DNA of 33,432 nucleotides from JAWCLZ01 sp037443105 (lineage in GTDB: Archaea; Halobacteriota; JAWCLZ01), in NCBI GenBank assembly GCA_037443105.1, contig JBBIOZ010000008.1:1-33432 (forward strand), written 5' to 3'. Below the pieces are notes generated by a model. It was not told where the DNA came from. It made no database searches and saw nothing but the letters and a program-made list of their open reading frames with translations. A program made the translations under genes and the position numbers. Of the stretch, positions 1-7,226 are shown in pieces. Positions within the stretch are counted from its first letter, which is position 1; every line of letters starts with the position of its first letter.

Positions 1-363
1 TTAAATGAGAAAATACTTAAAGAGATAGATGAGATGCAAAAAGAACTTGGTTTTTCAGGGAGATCAGAGTTAATTAGGGCTGGAGCGAGAATGCTTATAG
101 CGGAGAACAAAGAAAGAGAGAAAATGGTTGGTAACGTAAACTCCATACTTCTATTGATACATAGCCAAAAAGCAGAGGATATAGTTACAAAAATTAAGCA
201 TGAATTTGAAGATATTATAAATACGCAAATACATAGCCATTTAAAAGAGGATAGATGTCTTGAGATTTTCATCATAGATGGGGATGCGGATAGAGTAAGG
301 CAGCTGGTCAAATTATTTCAAACAAGTGGAAAAATAGAGTATGTAAAATTAATAGTTGCATGA
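1..363 (+). CDS. nikR: NikR-type nickel-responsive regulator, 5' partial
   Basis: The reading frame is open to the left edge, so the N-terminus is missing. An ATG at 34 is in frame but lies inside the ribbon-helix-helix DNA-binding domain (LNEKILKEIDEMQ...GRSELIR), so it is not the true start. The C-terminal half is the ACT-like metal-sensing domain of NikR. Counting from the ATG at 34, His56, His67, His69 and Cys75 have the same spacing (11, 2, 6) as the four nickel ligands of E. coli NikR (H76, H87, H89, C95), and the downstream CLEIFIIDGD block is typical. A tetrameric repressor or regulator of nickel transport is therefore likely. No target operator or nickel transporter is visible here. 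Nickel binding rests on ligand conservation; the target genes are unknown. Confidence 0.88.
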   Translation, partial: LNEKILKEIDEMQKELGFSGRSELIRAGARMLIAENKEREKMVGNVNSILLLIHSQKAEDIVTKIKHEFEDIINTQIHSHLKEDRCLEIFIIDGDADRVRQLVKLFQTSGKIEYVKLIVA

Positions 364-408
364 CTTCGAATCAAATAGTAAGGGAATAAAGGTGAAATTT
401 AAGAGGGA

Positions 409-822
409 ATAAAAATTAAAATCCTCAGCTTAATACTCCTAATAGCACTGCTAGCTTCAATAGCAGCAACAATATACATCATAATCACCCCGAAAATGGG
501 GGAGAGATTCACAGAATTTTACATATTAGGGGAGAAGGGAAAAGCAGCAGACTATCCCACCTCGCTAAAGATCAATGAAACAGGGAGAGTAATAGTTGGC
601 ATAGTGAACCACGAATATAGCACTGTAAATTACACCTTAATATTGCGCATGCAAGATGAAGAAATATTGAGGAAAGAAATAAAACTGGAGCACAATATAA
701 CTTTGGAGCAAATGATAGAATTTCAAATTCAAAGAAGCGGGAAGCTTGAATTCCTACTATACAAAGACTTCAACTATACAGCTCCCTATAGAAGCCTTCA
801 CCTCTGGATCAATGTGATGTAA
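409..822 (+). CDS. Membrane-anchored DUF1616 C-terminal-domain protein with unclear start
   Basis: From Met 496 the protein reads MGERFTEFYILGEKGKA, followed by an Ig-like beta domain. This is the conserved C-terminal domain of archaeal DUF1616 proteins. The same frame is open upstream to a stop at 400-402 and encodes a convincing membrane helix (IKIKILSLILLIALLASIAA, then a second hydrophobic run and ITPK), which the family normally has just before this domain. No ATG, GTG or TTG lies in that extension. GAGGGA at 403-408 is followed by ATA (409) and ATT (415). Either a non-canonical start is used, or one base is missing near 408, which would join GTG 392 to this frame. The usual N-terminal multi-pass part of DUF1616 is absent here but is encoded at 22739. 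The stop overlaps the protease start by one base, so the two genes are probably co-transcribed. Function unknown; an extracytoplasmic domain is inferred. Confidence 0.75.
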   Translation: MKIKILSLILLIALLASIAATIYIIITPKMGERFTEFYILGEKGKAADYPTSLKINETGRVIVGIVNHEYSTVNYTLILRMQDEEILRKEIKLEHNITLEQMIEFQIQRSGKLEFLLYKDFNYTAPYRSLHLWINVM

Positions 823-1637
823 TGGGTTGGAAAAAAATGTCCTTGAAAATATTGCTCAAGCCAAATGCAATTAGTACACCCATATATGCAATCTTCCTAT
901 CTGAGGCATTCTTCTATTACAAACAACTCTGGGTGGGCCTTAGCTTGCATATAGCTAATTTACTATTAATAGTTGCCCTTGTTATCCTACCCAGTTACTT
1001 AAGAAATAAAGTGGAGATAAATAGAGAGAGCCTGGGCTATCTGGAAATAATAATGCTAATACCACTCCTGCGAATAATAAACACTTCGATGCCAGTTTTC
1101 TTCCCCCTAACAATATATTGGTTCCCACTTATCTACGCACCTATGTATATACCAATTTATTTAGCAGCTAAAAACCAAGGCTACAATAGAGCACAAATCG
1201 GATTGGAGTTAAACACTCGAAGGATCATAATGCATATTGCAGCTGGTTTATTGATAGGAGCCCTCCTAGGCTGCCTCGAATATTTAATACTACACCCTGA
1301 GAGTTTAATAGAGGACTTGAGCTTAGGCAACCTCTTAAAAATCACTTTGATCATGTTCCTATTCATAGGCTTAGTCGAGGAATTGATATTTAGATCCATG
1401 CTGCAAACCAAGCTAGAGCATCTCTTTAACTCAACCACTGGATTGATAATCGCTAGCTCAATATTCGGAGCAATGCACTCAGGCTATAGTTTGCCCTTAG
1501 AAATAACCTTTGCATTTGCAGCTGGATTGCTGATAGGCTATCTCTTCCAAAAGACAAGAAGTTTGTATTTAATCACCACTATACATGGAACCATCAATGT
1601 ATTCCTATTCGCATTACTACCACTAACATTGAAATAA
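822..1637 (+). CDS. CPBP-family intramembrane metalloprotease (CAAX/Rce1 type)
   Basis: A 271-residue polytopic membrane protein with about eight hydrophobic segments. The three signature motifs of the CPBP/Abi family are present: EELIFR at 186-191, FGAMH with His219, and HGTIN with His255 and Asn259. In Rce1-type proteases these glutamates and histidines form the metal-dependent active site inside the membrane. The ATG at 822 overlaps the preceding stop, so translation is likely coupled to the DUF1616-domain gene. The last 15 bases overlap the end of the convergent surface-protein gene. The substrate is unknown; lying next to exported proteins with C-terminal sorting tails, it could process a surface or membrane precursor, but that is inference. 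Confidence 0.87.
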   Translation: MGWKKMSLKILLKPNAISTPIYAIFLSEAFFYYKQLWVGLSLHIANLLLIVALVILPSYLRNKVEINRESLGYLEIIMLIPLLRIINTSMPVFFPLTIYWFPLIYAPMYIPIYLAAKNQGYNRAQIGLELNTRRIIMHIAAGLLIGALLGCLEYLILHPESLIEDLSLGNLLKITLIMFLFIGLVEELIFRSMLQTKLEHLFNSTTGLIIASSIFGAMHSGYSLPLEITFAFAAGLLIGYLFQKTRSLYLITTIHGTINVFLFALLPLTLK

Positions 1638-3398
1638 TTTCTTAAGCGAAAGAATTACAATTGCCAGAGCCAGAGCTAAAGCTTCAAATCCAGGAACGCG
1701 AGTTGGAGTTAGGGTTGGAGTAGGCGTTGGAGTAGCAGTTGGAGTTAGGGTTGGAGTAGGCGTTGGAGTAGCAGGTGTTGGGAGCACCGCGGAGATTGCA
1801 AATATAGAGAAACTCGTTGAAGCTGCCTCGTAAGTTACCACTCCATTTTTAGCAACAATTTTAGTTGGCAGCTGCACCCAGCTTCCATCTCTATAGACAT
1901 AGAGAGCTATATCATTCTCGCTTATCCCTTGACTTGCTAGCCAAGCTCTATCCACGTTAAATCTAATGATAACATTGCTATAGAAAGCCGAGGGCAATCC
2001 TATATATATGTTAAGATAGCCATATACCTTCCCAGGTGCATAATCCACGCCTATTGGCGGACCTGAGATCTTCTGCACCGTTATAGAGAAGTCCTTCACA
2101 CTTTGAAGCAAACTAAAGCCAATTTCAGTGACAGCTAGACTAGGATAGGTGACATTTATAGTATAATTTCTACCTGCAACTCCAAAGTCAATATATCTAG
2201 TAACAGTTATCTCAATAGTAACCCCAGGCAGAGAAGGCGGAGCGCCGCCTATACCACCCCCACCTCCTGGAGCTGCTGGTGTTGGAGCTGAAGAGAGCGT
2301 TAAATTTTGCTGAGCAAAAGCAACAAGTCTATTCCCACCACTTTGCCAAACACCAGCCATGAGAATATATCTACCTGCTTTAAGCCCATCTGTGGTTAAA
2401 TAGAGAGTTTTAGAGGCAGCACTCGTTGGATCTGAATAGCTAGCGCTTCCATTTCCCCCGCCAATTACCCCCTCAGCTATGCTCTTCACTTTAGCTGCAG
2501 TCACATAGTTCAAACCAGAGCCAACTATCTTCATTTCATCGATCAAGAACTCTCCATCTGCAGTTAGATTTGTCCCAGCTCTAGTTCCATTGCTGCGCAG
2601 CTTAACCTCAGCTTTATAGGCATCCTCATGAATAATTATAGCTCCATATCTATAAGAACCAGTTGGAGCATTTTGAAGTGCAATTGAAACCGCGATATTA
2701 TCGCCAATGTATGCATTGCTTGGAGCAGTTAAACTACAACTATACTCAAGTACTTCAAAAGCAGTAGCTGAGAGGAGGGTTAAATTATTATTACTTTCAT
2801 TGAGCTTCACAATAGCTAAATAGTCACCTGCATCTAACTCTTCAGAGAAGATTTGAAAATCGCCAGTTGAATTTAAAGTTAAATTTAGATTTTTTACAAT
2901 TGAGCCATTAAGCAGGTTTCTAAATGGAGTGGTATTCCCATCTATTGCTTGCTGAAGTACATTTCTAAGCTCAGTTGGAGAAGTTTTAATTATATACGCA
3001 TCTATCCCTTGCCCTGCAAAATTAGTATCCCCGTAGAAAGTCGCATTAACCAGCTTACTTCCACTTTTATTTATATACATAGCGTGCTTCCTAAGGGGAT
3101 ATTTAATTGTAAAATCTTCATATGCAGCAAGCGTTGAATTAATGATAATATTTCTACCTGACTGCGTATAAATGGTATTATTGATGCCACTGTAGACCAA
3201 GGTTAGCTCTGGAATTTCAACTACAACTCCATTCGTGAGCACTATCCAGTTGCCCTCCTCGAGACTACCTGAGTGATTGGCAAAGGTTATATTCTCAGAA
3301 TCGATTCTAACCCAAACTAAATATTGAGCATTGGCCGATGAAGTTAAAAAAGCTATGGAGATGCAAAATATAGATATAAAGATGAGCATCTTCATCAT
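1623..3398 (-). CDS. Secreted surface protein, TIGR04279-like plus PGF-pre-PGF domain, PGF-CTERM tail
   Basis: 591 residues. A signal peptide occupies about residues 1-25 (ending SSANAQ). Residues about 25-240 resemble the methanogen extracellular domain TIGR04279, with many N-glycosylation sequons (NIT, NHS, NNT, NKS). A Gly/Pro-rich hinge (PAAPGGGGGIGGAPP) leads to a PGF-pre-PGF domain (about 400-540, ending SFSIFAIS). A Thr/Pro linker of (TP)n then precedes VPGFEALALALAIVILSLKK, a PGF motif, membrane helix and basic end. That is the archaeosortase A recognition tail, so the protein is probably cleaved and lipid-anchored at the cell surface. Three ATGs lie close together at the start (codons 1, 2 and 4). 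It is a paralogue of the protein at 4780. The linker carries a perfect 36-bp tandem duplication at 1702-1773. Role: cell envelope; no enzyme motif seen. Confidence 0.85.
   Translation of the reverse strand: MMKMLIFISIFCISIAFLTSSANAQYLVWVRIDSENITFANHSGSLEEGNWIVLTNGVVVEIPELTLVYSGINNTIYTQSGRNIIINSTLAAYEDFTIKYPLRKHAMYINKSGSKLVNATFYGDTNFAGQGIDAYIIKTSPTELRNVLQQAIDGNTTPFRNLLNGSIVKNLNLTLNSTGDFQIFSEELDAGDYLAIVKLNESNNNLTLLSATAFEVLEYSCSLTAPSNAYIGDNIAVSIALQNAPTGSYRYGAIIIHEDAYKAEVKLRSNGTRAGTNLTADGEFLIDEMKIVGSGLNYVTAAKVKSIAEGVIGGGNGSASYSDPTSAASKTLYLTTDGLKAGRYILMAGVWQSGGNRLVAFAQQNLTLSSAPTPAAPGGGGGIGGAPPSLPGVTIEITVTRYIDFGVAGRNYTINVTYPSLAVTEIGFSLLQSVKDFSITVQKISGPPIGVDYAPGKVYGYLNIYIGLPSAFYSNVIIRFNVDRAWLASQGISENDIALYVYRDGSWVQLPTKIVAKNGVVTYEAASTSFSIFAISAVLPTPATPTPTPTLTPTATPTPTPTLTPTRVPGFEALALALAIVILSLKKLFQC
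1702..1773. repeat. Two perfect 36-bp tandem units in a Thr/Pro linker
   Basis: Units 1702-1737 and 1738-1773 are identical. On the minus strand they encode a repeated 12-residue Thr/Pro stretch containing TLTPTATP. Identity at the DNA level, including third positions, points to a recent slippage or duplication that lengthens the glycosylation-prone stalk. Confidence 0.95.
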
Positions 3399-3440
3399 AA
3401 TGATACCTTAAATTACATTTTTGTTATGCATTTGAGGAAT

Positions 3441-3485
3441 TTATAGCTATCGCTTTAATTTAATTATAGCTATCGCTTTAATTTA
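3441..3485. repeat. 22-bp direct repeat duplicating the 3' end of the adjacent gene
   Basis: The 22 bases at 3441-3462 recur exactly at 3464-3485 with one base between. The right-hand copy contains the last codons (Lys-Leu-Lys-Arg) and stop of the minus-strand gene ending at 3470. The left-hand copy repeats the same coding end after the stop. It is a short tandem duplication, not a symmetric hairpin. Confidence 0.9.
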
Positions 3486-4291
3486 AAAATCAAAGCAATT
3501 GCAAGCAAAGCCAGGAAAACTTCAAATCCAGCAGTGGGGGTGGAAATAGGAGTGGAAGTGGGAGTGGAAGTAGGAGTAGGGGTGAAATTAATGGTAGGAG
3601 TGGGGGTGAACCCAGGGGTTTCAACAGGTGTAAGCATAGGAGTAGCGGTAGAAGTTGGAGTTGGTGTTGATGTTGAAGTTGGAGTTGGAGTTATCCAGAT
3701 TCCATTTGAAACTGGAGTGGGCGTGGGTCTTTCGCTCAATAGAATTATTCTTTCAATACCACCAGCTGTTATTTTAAATAAACCAGCTGGTATGCCATTG
3801 GTTTGCACGCTTAATTCAAATTTTCCCTCGCTATTCGCAGAAACCGGCTTACTTGCTTCTATATCAAGCTCAACTTCTCTAGCCCCATCGGCTGCATCGC
3901 CATAGATCTTAATATCATAAGTGCCTTCAGGCACATTGCTCTGGCTAATCACTGCTGTCCCATTTACAGCATCGCTGCCCTTGGTGAACCAGATAACTAT
4001 CCTCACCGATACCTGTAGATTCTTGGAATTCCTAGCTACAACTGTAAAAGAATTCTCCCCAGGTGGTATGTATATACCATAGAGCCTATATACATATTTA
4101 CCATTTTCAACTCCAACTGTTTTCTTAAATGATGAGGAAATAGTTACCTTTTCATTAGGCTGAGCTTTCCCTGAAATAACTACAGTATCTCCGCAATATG
4201 GATTCGAAGGCGAGATATTAAGCTCGATAACAGCTGCCCTCGCAAGAGCTAGGGATAGCATTAGGAGTAAAAGCATGGCTAGCGCTCGCAT
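3470..4291 (-). CDS. Secreted beta-domain surface protein with Thr/Pro stalk and PGF-CTERM-like tail
   Basis: 273 residues. A signal peptide covers about 1-19 (leucine-rich core, ending ARA). One or two Ig-like beta domains follow (ISPSNPYCGDTVVISGKA and EGTYDIKIYGDA are typical strand patterns). From about residue 190 a long Thr/Pro/Ser stalk runs to TAGFEVFLALLAIALIFKLKR at the C-terminus. This tail has the layout of PGF-CTERM (short motif, helix, basic end) but reads AGF instead of PGF. A separate PGF lies inside the stalk (ETPGFTP), too far from the helix to be the sorting site. Processing by archaeosortase is therefore plausible but less certain than for its neighbour. No catalytic motif is seen. 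The start is the ATG at 4291, with the signal peptide immediately after. Confidence 0.78.
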   Translation of the reverse strand: MRALAMLLLLMLSLALARAAVIELNISPSNPYCGDTVVISGKAQPNEKVTISSSFKKTVGVENGKYVYRLYGIYIPPGENSFTVVARNSKNLQVSVRIVIWFTKGSDAVNGTAVISQSNVPEGTYDIKIYGDAADGAREVELDIEASKPVSANSEGKFELSVQTNGIPAGLFKITAGGIERIILLSERPTPTPVSNGIWITPTPTSTSTPTPTSTATPMLTPVETPGFTPTPTINFTPTPTSTPTSTPISTPTAGFEVFLALLAIALIFKLKR

Positions 4292-4328
4292 TAAAATATC
4301 AAATGATTTTTAAGGAGAAAAATTTTTG

Positions 4329-4649
4329 CTAACCTAGCACTTCCATTACTTTGAATACCACAATTGCACTGAATGCTATTAAAAGCGGGAGAATAGAGGT
4401 ATTAAATAGATGATCAACTTCGCTGTTGTAGAACTCTGAAGCTGAAGCGACCTCTTTTGCTGAGAGGAGAAGAATTAAAGCAGCGGTTGCAAGCACCCCT
4501 CCAAATGCAAGGCCAACGGTGGAAGTCATAGAGATAACGCTGGTAGCAGCAGTAGATGTAACTGCACTTGCGCTGGAAACAATAGTTGTTAGCATGCTAA
4601 AATAAATCAAGATTTCTTTTCGTATAAAGATTTCGGTTGAATTTATCAA
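4329..4649 (-). CDS. Small two-helix membrane protein, unknown function
   Basis: The frame from a TTG at 4649 gives 106 residues. An ATG at 4595 gives 88 residues starting MLTTIVSSASAV, which may be the better start because no Shine-Dalgarno site is visible at either. A Ser/Thr/Ala-rich hydrophobic segment (SVISMTSTVGLAFGGVLATA and on to ILLL) is followed by a short polar, acidic loop (EVASASEFYNSEVDHL) and a second helix (ILPLLIAFSAIVVFKVMEVL). The first hydrophobic segment could be two helices. It lies in the same direction as the two surface-protein genes, 37 bases upstream of the one starting at 4291, so it may share transcription with them. I do not recognise the family. It might be an envelope accessory protein, but this rests only on location. 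Confidence 0.6.
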   Translation of the reverse strand: MINSTEIFIRKEILIYFSMLTTIVSSASAVTSTAATSVISMTSTVGLAFGGVLATAALILLLSAKEVASASEFYNSEVDHLFNTSILPLLIAFSAIVVFKVMEVLG

Positions 4650-4779
4650 AAATCATATAAAAAATGTAAGGAAAGGCTATAAAATATAAAAATATAAAAT
4701 TAAAAAATAGTATAAAATTTCAACTATATGAAAAGTATGGAAAAATATATAAAATACACTTACATAGCTTAAACGGAAT
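4650..4779. promoter_or_regulatory. Very AT-rich divergent promoter region
   Basis: About 130 bases between the divergent small membrane protein gene and the large surface protein gene. It holds several TATA-like runs, among them TATAAAATAT near 4678 and ATATATAAAATAC near 4745, the latter about 30 bases before the ATG at 4780. No Shine-Dalgarno site precedes 4780, so the transcript there may be leaderless or nearly so. Box assignment is by eye. Confidence 0.5.
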
Positions 4780-7122
4780 ATGAGGAGTGCAATAATTATA
4801 ATCATCATTATATCTTTATTTTTTCTGATAGCTCCATCCTCAGCCTCAACCCTAGGAATCATGAGAATAGAAAGCGAGAACCTAACCTTCATCAACCATT
4901 CCTCTGAAGTCTCAGGCAACTGGATCGAACTTCAGGGAGGCACAAGCATAAGAATCCCGGAGATAACTTTTATTTACAGTGGAATTAATAATACCACTTA
5001 CATTCACGATGGAAAAAATATAACCATAAACTCCAGCCTTCAACCATACCTAGACTTTGCAATAAAATATCCCTTCAATACCCATAGGATATACTTGAAT
5101 GGCTCCACCGTGAACTTCACCTTCCATAACTCCTCAGACTTAGTTGAAAATATCGATATCTATTTGATAAATACCTATCCAACTCAACTCAGAGATATAG
5201 CAAGCAGCTTAATAGATGGCAATATCACTCCACTGCGAGACCTACTCAACAACTCCCAAAAATTTCCAAATAAACCCATAGTTGAATTGAAAAGCTATAG
5301 CTTGGGAACTCCCACTCCCGGGGATTATGTAATTTTATTAATGCTCAATGAATCCAGTCAAAATAACCTCACCTTTGTAACTGCCACCGGTTTCGAAGTA
5401 CTTGAATATGAATTAAATGTCACTGCGCCTAGCAGTTTATTGGATTTAAACACCTATGATATCCAAATTCAACTCATTGCCACTGGAAACTACACCTATG
5501 GCGCTGCTTTAATACACAATGACTCCTACACCTGCACATTGAAATTGAGGAGCAATGGAACCAGAGCTGGAACAAATCTAACTGCAGATGGCGTATCTCT
5601 TGTGGATGCCTTTAAAATAGCAGGAGTGGGCTTGAAGAATATTAATAGAAATATTCTGCAAAGCAAAGTAAGCCAATTTCTAGGCGAGAGTAATGGCACC
5701 ATCTATTTTGAAACCGCAGGTAATTCAACCACACTCTCTTTAAATACAGAAGGTCTAAAGCTGGGGAAATATATATTATTAGTTGGGGCTTGGAGCGGTG
5801 CACCAGGTGAAAGATTAGTTGGCTTTGTTCAAAAGGAAGTGGAATTAGGGGTAACTAGAATAGTGGTGAATGCAAGCATACCTGCGAATCAATCCATAGC
5901 TATAAATGAAAGTGAAACTCGCGATGCCGTTGGTGTTGTAATAGAGGTAAATGCAACAAAAACAGCAGATATAACATTGAGTATAAATGCAAGCGTGAAT
6001 GCCTCAGCCTTAAATGCAAAACCTGCAACCTCCACATATGGACTTACCTCCAATCAAATTTGCTTAGATAAATATATACAGGTGAATTTAACAGGCGTTA
6101 ATGAAACAGATCTCAACTACGTAAACCTCTCAATGTATTACACCAATGCAGACCTCGATAGAAATGGAGATGGAGATATCACTGACCCAGGGGATTTGAA
6201 TGAGCAAACATTAAAGATATATTGGTATGATGCTGGAAATACAATTTGGAGACCGCTGGGGCCAAATGGTGACTTACCAAATTACACTCTCTATGGAGGA
6301 CCGCGAGTACTGGGTGGTGAAAGAAATACCACTGCTAAATACATTAAAGTAAGCTTGAATCATTTCTCCATCTTCACTTTGGTAGCTGAGCAAATTCCTA
6401 CACCTCCAGCGGAGGGAGCAGCTCCAGCTGCTGGTGGAGCTGGTCCAGTGGTGGGGGAACCCTATGAAAACGTGGCTTTGAAGGAAGTGCAATACATCTT
6501 AACCATAAATCCAAATGAATATGTAAGCAAGCAATTCTTCAAAAACCATAGTATAATGGAAGTGGGGTTCACCTATCTCTCAGTAGCTGATGAGGTTAGT
6601 ATAACGGTTGAAAAATTGATAAATCGAAGCTTGCTTGTGAACATAAGTCCACCTGGCATTGTATATGAATATATAAATATCTGGGTCTACGTGCCCAATC
6701 CAGCTTTAATTACAAATGCAAGTATTAAAATTAAAGTCGATAAAGATTGGATAGCAGCAAACAGCATAGACCCAGGGAGTATAGCGATGTATAGATATAA
6801 AGACTATGCTTGGAATAAACTGCCAACTGAAAAGATCTCTGAAGATGATAAATATATGATATTCTCAGTCTCAACGCCTGGTTTCTCACCATTTGCAATA
6901 ACAGGGGAAAAAATAGCGCCCACTCCAACTCCAGTGATAACAATAACTCCAACTCCAGTGATAACAATAACTCCAACTCCAACTCCAGCTCCAACTCCAA
7001 CACCTGCAATAGGCATCGAGGAAGGGGAAATGCCATTTTATTTATTAATAGCTGGAATAATCGGCGGTATCATTGGATTTGGAGTAATAGTAATATTAAT
7101 AACTAGGATGGGACGAATGTAG
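4780..7122 (+). CDS. Large secreted surface protein, TIGR04279-like plus PGF-pre-PGF domain, transmembrane anchor
   Basis: 780 residues. Signal peptide about 1-23 (poly-Ile core, ending SSAS). The N-terminal 250 residues align by eye with the paralogue at 1623-3398 (RIESENLTF, YSGINNT, SNGTRAGTNLTADG in both), a TIGR04279-like domain. A middle beta region follows, with an EF-hand/dockerin-like calcium loop at about 458-471 (DLDRNGDGDITDPGD). An Ala/Pro/Gly hinge (about 540-560) and a PGF-pre-PGF domain to about 705 come next, then a (TP)n linker and a C-terminal helix followed by RMGRM. The tail lacks a PGF motif, so it looks like a permanent membrane anchor and not an archaeosortase substrate. 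Many N-glycosylation sequons are present. Likely role: structural or adhesive cell-surface protein. Confidence 0.85.
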   Translation: MRSAIIIIIIISLFFLIAPSSASTLGIMRIESENLTFINHSSEVSGNWIELQGGTSIRIPEITFIYSGINNTTYIHDGKNITINSSLQPYLDFAIKYPFNTHRIYLNGSTVNFTFHNSSDLVENIDIYLINTYPTQLRDIASSLIDGNITPLRDLLNNSQKFPNKPIVELKSYSLGTPTPGDYVILLMLNESSQNNLTFVTATGFEVLEYELNVTAPSSLLDLNTYDIQIQLIATGNYTYGAALIHNDSYTCTLKLRSNGTRAGTNLTADGVSLVDAFKIAGVGLKNINRNILQSKVSQFLGESNGTIYFETAGNSTTLSLNTEGLKLGKYILLVGAWSGAPGERLVGFVQKEVELGVTRIVVNASIPANQSIAINESETRDAVGVVIEVNATKTADITLSINASVNASALNAKPATSTYGLTSNQICLDKYIQVNLTGVNETDLNYVNLSMYYTNADLDRNGDGDITDPGDLNEQTLKIYWYDAGNTIWRPLGPNGDLPNYTLYGGPRVLGGERNTTAKYIKVSLNHFSIFTLVAEQIPTPPAEGAAPAAGGAGPVVGEPYENVALKEVQYILTINPNEYVSKQFFKNHSIMEVGFTYLSVADEVSITVEKLINRSLLVNISPPGIVYEYINIWVYVPNPALITNASIKIKVDKDWIAANSIDPGSIAMYRYKDYAWNKLPTEKISEDDKYMIFSVSTPGFSPFAITGEKIAPTPTPVITITPTPVITITPTPTPAPTPTPAIGIEEGEMPFYLLIAGIIGGIIGFGVIVILITRMGRM
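6922..6969. repeat. Two perfect 24-bp tandem units in the surface-protein linker
   Basis: Units 6922-6945 and 6946-6969 are identical and encode TPTPVITI twice. A third, diverged Thr/Pro run follows. Confidence 0.93.
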
Positions 7123-7185
7123 GTGTAATTTTTAAGAATAAAGGCTAACTAAAAAGCATCAAATCAAAAAATCAAGCTAAAAATG

Positions 7186-7222
7186 TTTTAAATAGAGGCA
7201 GTTTAAAACTACTTAGTGGTGA
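7186..7222 (+). promoter_or_regulatory. Probable argG promoter element and ribosome binding site
   Basis: A TATA-like TTTTAAATA at 7186-7194 lies about 30 bases ahead of GGTGA (7218-7222), which is placed four bases before the ATG at 7227. Assignment is by eye. Confidence 0.5.
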
Positions 7223-7226
7223 AGCA

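Noticed and set aside
3534..3905. Plus-strand frame of 123 residues rich in Gly-Val repeats
   Set aside because: It is the antisense of the Thr/Pro stalk codons of the minus-strand surface protein, not a real repeat protein.
4677..4919. Minus-strand 80-residue frame rich in Ile and Tyr
   Set aside because: Antisense to the signal peptide of the surface protein and AT-rich promoter sequence; no codon logic or family.
6731..7036. Minus-strand frames with Glu-Leu or Gly-Val repeats
   Set aside because: Antisense shadows of the Thr/Pro linker in the 780-residue surface protein.
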